Positions 46,991 through 55,898 of a DNA stretch of 64,000 nt are shown one piece after another. The stretch comes from Croceibacterium atlanticum. GTDB lineage: Bacteria; Pseudomonadota; Alphaproteobacteria; Sphingomonadales; Sphingomonadaceae. The translations under genes were made by a program, and so were the position numbers. The DNA is taken from positions 2,666,001 to 2,730,000 of the forward strand of contig NZ_CP011452.2 in NCBI RefSeq assembly GCF_001008165.2, given 5' to 3'. The first letter of the stretch is position 1. Every line of letters begins with the position of its first letter. The notes under the pieces are model-generated. The model did no database searches. It saw only the letters and a program-made list of their open reading frames with translations, and was not told where the DNA came from.

Positions 46991-48241
46991 ATGACCGGCC
47001 CCGCCCAAGGCGTTGCGCTCTCACCCGGCGGGCGGGGGCGCGTTGTCCCGCTGGACGCGTTGCGGGGCCTTGCAGTCATCGGCATCATTTTCATGAATGT
47101 CTTCGCCTTCGCCATGCCGGGGGCAGCCTATTACAATCCCCGCGCCTGGGGCGGCACCGGCCTGGCTGACCTGGCTCTGTGGACTGCCAGCTTCCTCTTC
47201 ATCGAAGACAAGTTCCGCACGCTCTTCGCCATGATGTTTGGCGTGGGGGTGGCGATTCTGCTTGGCCGGAAGGGCGATGGGGGATTGCGCGCCCATTATT
47301 CCCGCATGGCGGTGCTGTTCGTAATCGGCGCCATCCACGCGACCTTGCTGTTCAGCGGAGACGTGCTGCGGCTTTATGCTCTGGCAGGGCTGGTCCTGCC
47401 AATATGCGCGTTCTGGCCGGCGCGCCGCCTGTGGATCGCCGCTTGTATATTGATGGCCGTCTATATGGCTGTTGGCGGTTATATCGCATTTGGCTGGACC
47501 GAATATTGGTGGCGCACGGTCAGCCTGCCCGGCACGGATCCGGCACCCCTCGCTCGTGCTGAAATGGCTTTCGGTGCCGATCCCGCGACGCTCGAAAGAG
47601 GGTTGGCCATGGGGCGGGAGCCCCTGATGGAAAGGATCGAGCGCCGCCTTTCATCGCCTGCCGCCTCGCTGATTGCGGCGGGCGTGGTCATGCCGGTCAC
47701 CCTGGCGGCCATGCTTGCGGGCATGGCCTTGTGGCGCAGTGGCTTGCTGGCCGGACAATGGCCGCCCGCACGCGCTTTCCGCCTTGCCGGCTGGATGGCG
47801 GCCATCTCCTTGCCCGTATTGGGACTGCTGGCCTGGCTGGCCCATTTTTCCGGCTTCAACGGCGCCGTGATCGGGACCAATGCCCTGGTCTGGTCGGCGC
47901 CATTCGACCTGCTGCTTGGCATAGGCTGGGCAGGACTTGCCATGGGGCTGTTCGTGCGCGCGGGCGCCGATGCGGGCTGGGTCCGCCGGCTCGCCGCCGC
48001 CGGTCGGCTGGCGCTGACCAATTATCTGGCAACCAGCGTGATGCTGGGCGCGATTTTCCATAGCTGGGGTTTCGGCCTGTTCGGGGAATTGGGGCGAGTG
48101 GAAACATGCGCCATCACCCTCGTCCCGGCGGCAGCCATGCTGGCCTGGTCCCCATTATGGCTGGGCCATTTCCGTCAGGGCCCAGCCGAATGGTTCTGGC
48201 GCAGCGCCGCCCGGCTTCGCCGCATGCCGTTGCGGCGATAG
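46991..48241 (+). CDS. DUF418 family membrane protein
   Basis: The 416-residue integral membrane protein has about ten helices. It shows the DUF418/YeiB-like start VVPLDALRGLAVIGIIFMNV and the C-terminal pattern GRLALTNYLATSVM. Possible transporter or acyltransferase-like function; not known. It lies 24 bases after metK and is convergent with the MFS gene. Confidence 0.85.
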   Translation: MTGPAQGVALSPGGRGRVVPLDALRGLAVIGIIFMNVFAFAMPGAAYYNPRAWGGTGLADLALWTASFLFIEDKFRTLFAMMFGVGVAILLGRKGDGGLRAHYSRMAVLFVIGAIHATLLFSGDVLRLYALAGLVLPICAFWPARRLWIAACILMAVYMAVGGYIAFGWTEYWWRTVSLPGTDPAPLARAEMAFGADPATLERGLAMGREPLMERIERRLSSPAASLIAAGVVMPVTLAAMLAGMALWRSGLLAGQWPPARAFRLAGWMAAISLPVLGLLAWLAHFSGFNGAVIGTNALVWSAPFDLLLGIGWAGLAMGLFVRAGADAGWVRRLAAAGRLALTNYLATSVMLGAIFHSWGFGLFGELGRVETCAITLVPAAAMLAWSPLWLGHFRQGPAEWFWRSAARLRRMPLRR

Positions 48242-48244
48242 GCT

Positions 48245-49522
48245 TCAGCTCCCGCTGCGCAGGGCCGTTACCGCCATGTCGGCCTTCAGCCGCCGCGCCG
48301 CCAGCAGATAGTGCACCCCGGCCCAGGCATAGGCCAGACCGAAGATCGCCATGGCGATGACCAGCCCTTCGCTCACGCCATGCGTCTGCGCCATCCGGTC
48401 GCTCAACATCCCGAGGAAGAGCGGCCCGCCCGCGCTGGCCAGGCCATATACGACATTGAGCATGGCCGACGCCGTCGCCCGCATCCGGGGGTGCATCAGA
48501 TTTTGCAGCGTGGCGTAGGTAACACCGAGATATCCGAAATTGAGGAAGGTCGCGATGCTGATCAGGGCGAGCAGGGGCACAAGCGCATCGCGGGTAATGG
48601 CGAAGGCGTAGATCGGCCCGCCCAGCAGCAGGGAGACTGCCGGGACAAGGGCATAGGCGGCAGGTGTTTTTTCGCCGAACTTGTCACCCAGCCAGCCGGT
48701 GCCGACCACGGATAATGCCGCCGGGAGGCTGGCGATCACACCGGCGTAGAAACCGGCTTCGCCGATCGATAATTCGAAACGGCGGATCATCAGCGATGCG
48801 AAGAAATAGTTCAGGCCAAAACCCAGCATGGCGGCCAGCGCCGATCCGATCACCAGATTGCGTGCGCTGGACAGGCCGGTCAGGCGGCGGAGCACGTCCA
48901 TCAGGGGCGGCACCTCGTCACCGGCGCCGGGATCGTGGCGGCCGCGCGCAGGTTCCGCCACGATTGCATAGGCCAGCATGGCCAGCAGCAGGCCGGGCAA
49001 GGCTGCAACCAGGAAGGTGAAGCGCCAGTCGAAATTTTCCGCGATCCAGCCGCCGCCGACAAAGCCGATAAAGGCACCGACCGGCGGGGCGAGCATCAGG
49101 ATCGAGATGGCGAAGCCTCTGCGATTGGCCGGAAAATAGTCCGCGATGACGGATTGCAGGCTTGGCAGCCCGATCGCTTCACCCAGGCCCACGCCCATGC
49201 GTGAAACCAGCAACTGGATCCAGCTGGCCGCCACGCCGCAGGCCGCCGTGGCGACGGACCACAGCAGCGTGCCGACCGAGATCAGCGTCATCCGCCGCGT
49301 GCGTTCGGCAATGCGCGCAATGATCAGGCCGACACCGATATTGAGGACGGTAAAGGCAACGCCCATCAGCGAAACCTGCGTATCGGAAAGGCCGAATTCG
49401 GCCTTCACCGGCTCCACCAGAACATTCACCACGATGCGATCGATAAAGCCGACCGTGCTGATCGCCATAAGGACGATCAACGCAAGCCACGGCGCATCGC
49501 GGCGCAAACCGCCTTCACTCAT
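48245..49522 (-). CDS. MFS transporter (spinster-like)
   Basis: The 425-residue 12-helix transporter has the MFS motif after helix 2 (GLIIARIAERTRRMTLIS, a variant of GxLaDrxgRr) and RMGVGLGEAIGLPSLQSVIADYFP in helix 4. The substrate is unknown; related proteins carry organic anions or lipids. A GAGAGGG ribosome-binding site precedes ATG 49522. It follows the CoA-transferase operon by 33 bases and might move its organic acid substrate, by inference. Confidence 0.86.
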   Translation of the reverse strand: MSEGGLRRDAPWLALIVLMAISTVGFIDRIVVNVLVEPVKAEFGLSDTQVSLMGVAFTVLNIGVGLIIARIAERTRRMTLISVGTLLWSVATAACGVAASWIQLLVSRMGVGLGEAIGLPSLQSVIADYFPANRRGFAISILMLAPPVGAFIGFVGGGWIAENFDWRFTFLVAALPGLLLAMLAYAIVAEPARGRHDPGAGDEVPPLMDVLRRLTGLSSARNLVIGSALAAMLGFGLNYFFASLMIRRFELSIGEAGFYAGVIASLPAALSVVGTGWLGDKFGEKTPAAYALVPAVSLLLGGPIYAFAITRDALVPLLALISIATFLNFGYLGVTYATLQNLMHPRMRATASAMLNVVYGLASAGGPLFLGMLSDRMAQTHGVSEGLVIAMAIFGLAYAWAGVHYLLAARRLKADMAVTALRSGS

Positions 49523-49555
49523 ATCCCTCTCCCGTCCCCTTGATGGGGCTTCAGG

Positions 49556-50212
49556 TCAGGACACGTAGCGGGCGGTGGTCTTTTGCGCCACTTCTTCCGC
49601 AGTCACGCCGGGGGCAAGCTCGATCAGCCTGAACGGGCTGCTGTGATCCGGGCGCTGGAACACGGCAAGATCGGTAATGATCATGTCGACCACGTTCTTG
49701 CCCGTCAGCGGCAATGTGCATTCGGGGATGAATTTCGGTTCGTCATGCTTGGACGCATGGCTCATCACCACGATGATCTTCTTGACCCCGGCCACCAGGT
49801 CCATGGCGCCGCCCATGCCCTTCACCATCTTGCCGGGGATCATCCAGTTGGCGATGTCACCATTTTCGGAAACTTCCATCGCGCCCAGCACGGTCAGATC
49901 GATATGTCCGCCCCGGATCATGGCGAAGCTCTGCGCGCTGTCGAAATAGGCGGATTTATCCAGTTCGCTGATCGTCTGCTTGCCGGCATTGATCAGGTCG
50001 GCATCCACCTCGTCAGGATAGGGGAAGGGGCCGATACCCAGCATTCCGTTCTCGCTCTGGAGCGTGACTTCCATGCCTTCCGGTATGTGGTTTGCCACCA
50101 GCGTGGGGATGCCGATGCCGAGATTGACGTAATATCCGTCCTCCAGCTCCTTCGCCGCGCGTGCAGCCATCTCGTCGCGGTCCCAGCCATGTTTCACTGC
50201 CGTATCGCTCAT
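49556..50212 (-). CDS. scoB: 3-oxoacid CoA-transferase subunit B
   Basis: The 218-residue beta subunit has the catalytic glutamate motif SENGMLG and the [23 protein letters not shown] region. It moves CoA between succinyl-CoA and acetoacetate or a related 3-oxoacid. ATG 50212 gives the standard length. It is separated from scoA by an acid-phosphatase gene, an unusual operon order. Confidence 0.95.
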   Translation of the reverse strand: MSDTAVKHGWDRDEMAARAAKELEDGYYVNLGIGIPTLVANHIPEGMEVTLQSENGMLGIGPFPYPDEVDADLINAGKQTISELDKSAYFDSAQSFAMIRGGHIDLTVLGAMEVSENGDIANWMIPGKMVKGMGGAMDLVAGVKKIIVVMSHASKHDEPKFIPECTLPLTGKNVVDMIITDLAVFQRPDHSSPFRLIELAPGVTAEEVAQKTTARYVS

Positions 50213-50214
50213 GC

Positions 50215-51138
50215 TCACTCGCCTTCTTTCGGGGTGGTTGCTTGGGGCGTCCAGCGCGCCTCGGGCGGGAAAATCTCGTCCACGCTGCCCTGGATCGATG
50301 CGCCGTAAACGGGGTTGGGAATGACGAACCAGCCATTGCCCCAGAGGGAGGCGATCTGGCCGCGTGCGGTCAGCTGCCGCCGGTCGAGCGGGGCGCGGTC
50401 CCGTTCGTTCAGCAGATCGGCAAAGTCGCCCAGATTGTCCCCGGCAAGTGCCACGATGCAGTAACGCGCGGCGATGGCCGCCCGGCGCCCATCCTTGGCC
50501 GACCCCATCGCATCGTCCCCCTTCAGGAACAGCGTATCGCCATGGACCGCTTCGCCCAGTCCATTGGCCCGCAGGGCATCGATCGTGGCTGCGGCATATT
50601 CCGTTACACGATTGGTATTGAATATCACCGTCACGCCTGCATCCCGGATGCGGCGCAGCCCGGTCACGGCGCCGGGGACGGGGGCGGTGTATGCTGAACC
50701 TGTCCGTTCCCATTCAGCCCAGACGCCGCCATCATATCCGCTGCCGCTTTCCGCCTGCCAATATTCATAACCGAGATTGAGCAGCACGGTTTCGTCCACG
50801 TCGAAAACGGCGGCCTGGGGTTTGGGTGATCCATCCTCTGCCGTGCAGCTTGTCCGGGCCAGCCCGCCTTCCGCACCGGGCAGGCCCATCAGCACAGATT
50901 GATCGGCCCCCTGCCGCGCCTGCATTTCGACGTAATCGGCAAGCATCCGCCACGCCTGGATCGAAGCGGCGGCGCCTTCGCCCGATCCGAACAGCCAGCG
51001 CATCGAATCAGGGGCGGCCGCATCCCCGCCGCGGCCCGCTTCGGCCGCCTGTTCCGGTGCGGTGTACTGGTTATAGGTGTTGGTTGTCGTGCAGCCGGCA
51101 AGAGCCAGTGCGATACATCCGGTTACTGTGGCTCTCAT
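50215..51138 (-). CDS. HAD-type acid phosphatase lipoprotein
   Basis: The 307-residue protein has a lipobox (ALAGC) and the HAD acid phosphatase core of the class B / lipoprotein e(P4) group: the nucleophile motif [13 protein letters not shown] (motif II), and a later lysine and Asp pair ([12 protein letters not shown]). It likely removes phosphate from nucleotides or other esters in the periplasm. ATG overlaps the scoA stop (ATGA) and its end is 2 bases from scoB, so it is fully embedded in the CoA-transferase operon. Confidence 0.9.
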   Translation of the reverse strand: MRATVTGCIALALAGCTTTNTYNQYTAPEQAAEAGRGGDAAAPDSMRWLFGSGEGAAASIQAWRMLADYVEMQARQGADQSVLMGLPGAEGGLARTSCTAEDGSPKPQAAVFDVDETVLLNLGYEYWQAESGSGYDGGVWAEWERTGSAYTAPVPGAVTGLRRIRDAGVTVIFNTNRVTEYAAATIDALRANGLGEAVHGDTLFLKGDDAMGSAKDGRRAAIAARYCIVALAGDNLGDFADLLNERDRAPLDRRQLTARGQIASLWGNGWFVIPNPVYGASIQGSVDEIFPPEARWTPQATTPKEGE

Positions 51139-51842
51139 GCGTTTTTACGTTCCCGCGTGGTGATGAATTCGATTTTCTTGTCATAGGGGGCGCCCAGCAC
51201 CATCCGCTGGACATAGACGCCGGGCAGGTGGATGCAGTCCGGATCGAGGCTGCCGGTGGGGACCACTTCTTCCACTTCAACCACGCAGATCTTGCCGCAT
51301 GTGGCGGCCGGAAGATTGAAATTGCGTGCCGTCTTGCGAAACATCAGATTGCCGCTTTCATCCGCCTTCCACGCCTTCACAATGGCCAGATCGGCAAAGA
51401 TCCCGCGTTCGAGGATATATTCCTCCCCGTCGAAATTCTTCACTTCCTTGCCTTCGGCAACCTGCGTGCCAACGCCGGTCTTGGTGTAGAAGCCGGGAAT
51501 GCCGGCCCCGCCTGCGCGCATCCGTTCCGCCAGCGTGCCCTGCGGGCAGAATTCCACCTCCAGTTCGCCCGACAGATATTGCCGTTCGAATTCCTTGTTT
51601 TCGCCGACATAGGAGGAGATCATCTTCTTCACCTGCCGGGTGCGCAGCAGCTTGCCGATGCCTTCATTATCGATTCCGGCATTGTTGCTGGCGAAGGTCA
51701 GATCCTTGACCCCGCTGTTCTGGATTGCGTCGAGCAGGCGTTCGGGAATGCCGCAAAGGCCGAATCCGCCAGCGGCAATCAACATGCCATCATGGAGTAT
51801 CCCGTCGAGTGCGGTCTCTGCATCGGGATAGAGTTTCTTCAT
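51135..51842 (-). CDS. scoA: 3-oxoacid CoA-transferase subunit A
   Basis: The 235-residue alpha subunit shows the glycine-rich CoA-binding start (GMLIAAGGFGLCGIPERLLDAI), then SNNAGIDNEGIGKLL and FYTKTGVGT. It pairs with the beta subunit encoded after the phosphatase gene. Start ATG at 51842. The 470-base region upstream (51843-52312) holds tandem TTGCG/CGCAA-type palindromes and a possible small RNA. Confidence 0.95.
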   Translation of the reverse strand: MKKLYPDAETALDGILHDGMLIAAGGFGLCGIPERLLDAIQNSGVKDLTFASNNAGIDNEGIGKLLRTRQVKKMISSYVGENKEFERQYLSGELEVEFCPQGTLAERMRAGGAGIPGFYTKTGVGTQVAEGKEVKNFDGEEYILERGIFADLAIVKAWKADESGNLMFRKTARNFNLPAATCGKICVVEVEEVVPTGSLDPDCIHLPGVYVQRMVLGAPYDKKIEFITTRERKNA

Positions 51843-52059
51843 TCCGCCGGCTCCCTATTGGCTTGTTGTGCTTCCACGCCATATGAAATCGCCGCTTTGC
51901 TGTCACGCGAGGGCGGCGCGCAAGATCGGAATATCTGCGCCGCAGAATTGGTGCAATGCAGCAATTTCCGCAGAACTCGTGCCTGATCTATCTGCTCACC
52001 TGCCGGAAAGCAGTGCAGGAACCTTGAAAAACAATTGCAAATCAATCGGATGACCGCCA

Positions 52060-52100
52060 GTTGCGCTTTATGCAACTCAACTTGCGCTTTTCGCACTTGC
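52060..52100. promoter_or_regulatory. Tandem imperfect palindromes upstream of scoA and cdc48
   Basis: GTTGC, seven bases, GCAAC (52060-52076) followed by TGCG, CTTTT, CGCA (52083-52095). The similar TTGCGCTTT half appears twice, 21 bases apart, i.e. two helical turns, as for a repeated operator. The regulator is unknown. Confidence 0.35.
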
Positions 52101-52130
52101 GAAATGAGGGGCGTCGGAGCATATCGAAAC

Positions 52131-52193
52131 TGCCTTTCAGGCATCCTCTCCCAAAACTTCCAAGGCCTGGCCGGCAACGGCCGGGCCTTTTTT
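52131..52193 (+). ncRNA. Possible small regulatory RNA with anti-Shine-Dalgarno loop
   Basis: A short hairpin TGCCT/AGGCA (52131-52143), then single-stranded TCCTCTCCCAAAACTTCC, then a strong terminator: GGCCTGGCCG, GCAA, CGGCCGGGCC, six T (52164-52193). No plus-strand gene lies upstream to explain the terminator. Hairpin, CU-rich linker and terminator are the usual plan of trans-acting small RNAs. The 5' end and promoter are not identified. Confidence 0.38.
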
Positions 52194-52312
52194 CTTTCCG
52201 GCCTGGTTTCATGACCTGCCGGCACGATATCGCCTGACGATCATTTGCATTCGGGGAGGTGCGATCCTAGCTCTCTCATTCGAAGCAGATCGAAAAAAAG
52301 GTGATAGAGCCC

Positions 52313-54625
52313 ATGGCCGATGCCGATGTTGCTGAAGTGGAAGAGGGCACCGTCCGCCTGCAGGTTGCGGCGGCAAGACAGGAGGAAAGCGGGCGCGGCG
52401 TTGCCCGGTTGCCCCGATCGGCTTTTCAGGCCCTGGGAATAACCGAAGGCGATATTGTCGAGATCGAAGGCAAGCGCAGCACCGCCGCCGTGGCCTTGCT
52501 GGCCGCCAGCGAGGATGATGCGCTGGATGTCATCCGTCTCGACGGGTTGCAGCGCGGCAATGCCGATACGTCTTCCGGCGAGCATGTGGTGGTTCGCCGC
52601 ACGGAATCGCGTCCGGCGACGCGGGTGGTATTCGCCCCCGCGCAGCGCGAGATGCGGCTTCAGGGACCGACTGAAGCGCTGAAACGCGTCTTTTTCGAAA
52701 AGCCGCTGGTCGCCGGGGATCTGGTTGCCACCCACGGGCAGCAGCCGGTCCAGAACGTGCCGCCCGAAGTGCGCCGCATGTTCAACGCGCCGGCCTATGC
52801 GCTCACCCAGATCCGCCTGCAGGTGATTTCGACCCAGCCCAAGGGCATCGTCCATATTGACGAGAATACCGAGGTGGAACTGCGCGCCGAGTTCGAGGAA
52901 CCGCGCGATGGCCGGGGCATCATCAATTACGACGATGTCGGCGGTATGGACGAAACCATCAAGCAATTGCGCGAGATGGTGGAACTGCCGCTTCGCTATC
53001 CCGAATTGTTCACCCGGCTTGGCGTCGATCCGCCCAAGGGCGTGCTGCTGCACGGCCCGCCGGGAACGGGCAAGACCCGGCTCGCCCAGGCGGTCGCCAA
53101 TGAAAGCGACGCCGAATTCTTCACCATCAACGGGCCGGAAATCATGGGCTCCGCCTATGGCGAGAGCGAGAAACGGCTGCGCGAAGTGTTCGAGGAGGCG
53201 GAGCGGGCCCAGCCGGCCATCGTCTTCATTGACGAGATCGATTCGATCGCGCCCAAGCGGCAGAATGTAAGCGGCGAAGCGGAAAAGCGGCTGGTCGCCC
53301 AGTTGCTGACGCTGATGGACGGTTTGCAGTCACGCACCAATCTGGTGGTGATCGCGGCCACCAACCGGCCCGATGCGATCGACGAGGCCCTGCGCCGGCC
53401 CGGCCGCTTCGACCGCGAGATCATCATCGGCGTGCCTGACGAGAACGGGCGCCGCGAAATCCTTGCCATCCATACGCGCGGCATGCCGCTGGGCGAGGGC
53501 GTGGATCTGAAGGAACTGGCCCGCAGCACGCACGGTTTTGTCGGCGCGGATCTGGCCGCCCTTACGCGCGAAGCGGCGATCGAGGCCGTGCGGCGCATCA
53601 TGCCCAAGCTTGATCTGGACGCGCGCGAGATACCTGCGCAGGTGCTGGAGGAATTGCAGGTCGAGAAGAACGACTTCCGCGAAGCGCTGAAACGCGTGCA
53701 GCCTTCGGCCATGCGCGAAGTCATGGTGCAGGCGCCGACCGTCGGCTGGGCCGATATTGGCGGCCTGGACGAAGCGGAGGAGAAGCTGCGCGAAGGCGTG
53801 GAACTGCCCCTCAAGAACCCGCAGGCATTCGACCGCCTCGGCATCCGTCCGGCCAAGGGCTTCCTGCTCTACGGGCCGCCGGGAACGGGCAAGACATTGC
53901 TCGCCAAGGCCGTGGCCAAGGAAGCGGAAGCGAACTTCATTTCGATGAAGAGTTCGGACCTGCTGTCCAAATGGTATGGCGAGAGCGAGCAGCAGATCAG
54001 CCGCATGTTCGCCCGCGCACGGCAGGTGGCGCCCTGCGTCGTCTTTATCGACGAGATTGACAGCCTGGTGCCTGCAAGGGGTTCTGGCGGCGGCACCGAA
54101 CCGCAGGTGACGGCGCGCGTGGTCAACACGATCCTGGCCGAAATGGACGGGATGGAGGAATTGAACTCCATCGTGGTGATCGGGGCCACCAACCGCCCCA
54201 CACTGGTCGATCCTGCACTGCTCCGCCCGGGCCGTTTCGATGAACTGGTCTATGTCGGCGCGCCGAACAAGGACGGGCGGGAACTGATCCTGAAGATCCA
54301 CACGCGCAACATGCCGCTGGCCGGCGATGTCGATCTGTCGGCACTGGCCGACAAGACGCCGCGCTATACCGGCGCCGATCTGGAAGATGTGGTTCGCCGG
54401 GCCGGCCTGGTGGCAATCCGCCGCGATGGCACCAATGCGAAGGAAGTGACCGCGCAGGACTTTGCCGAAGCGCTGGAGGACAGCCGCCCCACTGTGACCG
54501 AACAGATGGAACAGGAATATGCCAAGATGAAGGGCGAACTGAAGAAGCGCGCGCTGGAAGTGCGGCCAATCGGTTTCATTCATGAAGGCATGGTGGAAAG
54601 CACGCGCGACCGTAAACACGGATAG
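52313..54625 (+). CDS. Cdc48/VAT-type double AAA ATPase
   Basis: The 770-residue protein has a CDC48-type N domain (about 15-190; [27 protein letters not shown]), then two AAA modules each with Walker A GPPGTGKT and Walker B VFIDEIDS, and RPGRFD sensor/arginine-finger regions. Such proteins unfold substrates or remodel complexes; the architecture is typical of archaea and eukaryotes and found in some bacteria. ATG 52313 is preferred over GTG 52301. A terminator follows. Confidence 0.94.
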   Translation: MADADVAEVEEGTVRLQVAAARQEESGRGVARLPRSAFQALGITEGDIVEIEGKRSTAAVALLAASEDDALDVIRLDGLQRGNADTSSGEHVVVRRTESRPATRVVFAPAQREMRLQGPTEALKRVFFEKPLVAGDLVATHGQQPVQNVPPEVRRMFNAPAYALTQIRLQVISTQPKGIVHIDENTEVELRAEFEEPRDGRGIINYDDVGGMDETIKQLREMVELPLRYPELFTRLGVDPPKGVLLHGPPGTGKTRLAQAVANESDAEFFTINGPEIMGSAYGESEKRLREVFEEAERAQPAIVFIDEIDSIAPKRQNVSGEAEKRLVAQLLTLMDGLQSRTNLVVIAATNRPDAIDEALRRPGRFDREIIIGVPDENGRREILAIHTRGMPLGEGVDLKELARSTHGFVGADLAALTREAAIEAVRRIMPKLDLDAREIPAQVLEELQVEKNDFREALKRVQPSAMREVMVQAPTVGWADIGGLDEAEEKLREGVELPLKNPQAFDRLGIRPAKGFLLYGPPGTGKTLLAKAVAKEAEANFISMKSSDLLSKWYGESEQQISRMFARARQVAPCVVFIDEIDSLVPARGSGGGTEPQVTARVVNTILAEMDGMEELNSIVVIGATNRPTLVDPALLRPGRFDELVYVGAPNKDGRELILKIHTRNMPLAGDVDLSALADKTPRYTGADLEDVVRRAGLVAIRRDGTNAKEVTAQDFAEALEDSRPTVTEQMEQEYAKMKGELKKRALEVRPIGFIHEGMVESTRDRKHG

Positions 54626-54652
54626 CGCGGCTGAGGCCCTTAGATCGAGGAG

Positions 54653-54679
54653 AAGCCCGGCCATCGTGCCGGGCTTTTT
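54653..54679 (+). terminator. Intrinsic terminator after the Cdc48-type gene
   Basis: AAGCCCGGC, CATCGT, GCCGGGCTT, then TTT: perfect 9-bp stem 27 bases after the stop codon. Confidence 0.85.
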
Positions 54680-54701
54680 CGTTCTGGCCCGCTCTTTCGG
54701 T

Positions 54702-55850
54702 CTAGCCCCGGGCCGGGCCCGATCCGTCGCCCTGCATCTGTGACAGAACTTCGCCCGAAACCGGGCCGATGCCGGCCACTTCCACCGGCGCCACCGGCAG
54801 CAGGCGGTTGCGCACGATCGCTTCCGGCATTTCATCGCGGATCCACGCCATCAGCGCTTCGCGGATGTCACAGCGCAGATCGAACAGGGTCGGCGAATCC
54901 TTGGCTGTCATCAGGAAGCGGACCTCTATCGCGTCACGCGTCAGTTCGGTCACCTGCATCCATTTGACGCGGCCATCCCAGCGATTGTTGGCCTGGATCA
55001 GTTCGTAGAACTTCTCCCGGATCGGATCGAGATTGGTCATCGGATCCACATAGAGCATCACCGTGCCCATCAGCTGGGACGTGGTCTTGGTCCAGTTCTG
55101 GAAGATTTCGTCCAGGAACTTGCTGGTGGGCACCACCAGTCGCCTTTCATCCCAAACCTTCACCACGACATAGGTGGTGCGAATTTCTTCGATCCAGCCC
55201 CATTCGCCGCCAATGATCACGGCATCGCCGATCACCACGGGTTCGGTCAGCGCCATCTGGAAACCGGCGATCAGCGATTTCAGCGCGGGCTGCGCCGCCG
55301 CGCCCACGGCCAGGCCGGCAAGGCCCGCCGATGCAACCAGCGTCACGCCGATCTGGCGCACGCCGGGAATGGCCAGCAGCATTAGCCCCACGGTGATGAA
55401 GACGATTACGAAAGTGGCAATGCGCCCGAAAATGGACAGCCGCGTCCGCCGCCGCCGCGCCTCGCGATTGTCGGGCACGGAAATGTCGTTGCGCAGGATC
55501 ATCGCTTCGACCAGCGCATGGAGAATGGCCAGCGCCATCCAGCCGATCAGCAACGGCATCACCACGCCGCCAATCCGCTCCCACAATTCGTCGAGCACCG
55601 GGATCGCATCGGAGGCGAGCACGATAGCCAGCGCGATCAGGGCATAGCGGGTTGGCCTGGCAAGCTTGCGGGCGACGATATTGTCGGACTGGCTTTCGCT
55701 CGCCTTGGCGATGCGTCGCAGGAAGCGGAAGATCAGCCAGTGGACCACCAGCGCGGCCGCGATTGCCGCGACCAGCGCAATGGCGGCGATAATCGAAACC
55801 CCGATCCATTCGGGCCAGTTGTCGAATTGCGTTCTTATCTGGTCAATCAT
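54702..55850 (-). CDS. MscS-family mechanosensitive channel
   Basis: The 382-residue membrane protein has five N-terminal helices and the MscS pore/beta core (VTLVASAGLAGLAVGAAAQPALKSLIAGF; EPVVIGDAVIIGGEWGWIEEI), with a C-terminal alpha/beta vestibule. It differs from the BON-containing channel at 34608 in having no periplasmic domain. ATG 55850. It follows polA on the same strand by 48 bases. Confidence 0.92.
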   Translation of the reverse strand: MIDQIRTQFDNWPEWIGVSIIAAIALVAAIAAALVVHWLIFRFLRRIAKASESQSDNIVARKLARPTRYALIALAIVLASDAIPVLDELWERIGGVVMPLLIGWMALAILHALVEAMILRNDISVPDNREARRRRTRLSIFGRIATFVIVFITVGLMLLAIPGVRQIGVTLVASAGLAGLAVGAAAQPALKSLIAGFQMALTEPVVIGDAVIIGGEWGWIEEIRTTYVVVKVWDERRLVVPTSKFLDEIFQNWTKTTSQLMGTVMLYVDPMTNLDPIREKFYELIQANNRWDGRVKWMQVTELTRDAIEVRFLMTAKDSPTLFDLRCDIREALMAWIRDEMPEAIVRNRLLPVAPVEVAGIGPVSGEVLSQMQGDGSGPARG

Positions 55851-55898
55851 TCATCGGAGCCTTCGCCTGCATTGCTGCACTTGCGAACGATACTCCAA

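Noticed and set aside
52105..52111. A fifth TGAGGGG box, upstream of the Cdc48-type gene.
   Set aside because: The bases 15 positions later are AAAC, not CGTA, so it lacks the second element of the ECF motif.
51839..52225. Minus-strand open frame upstream of scoA.
   Set aside because: It overlaps the terminator and palindromes, has no domain, and lacks a convincing ribosome-binding site.
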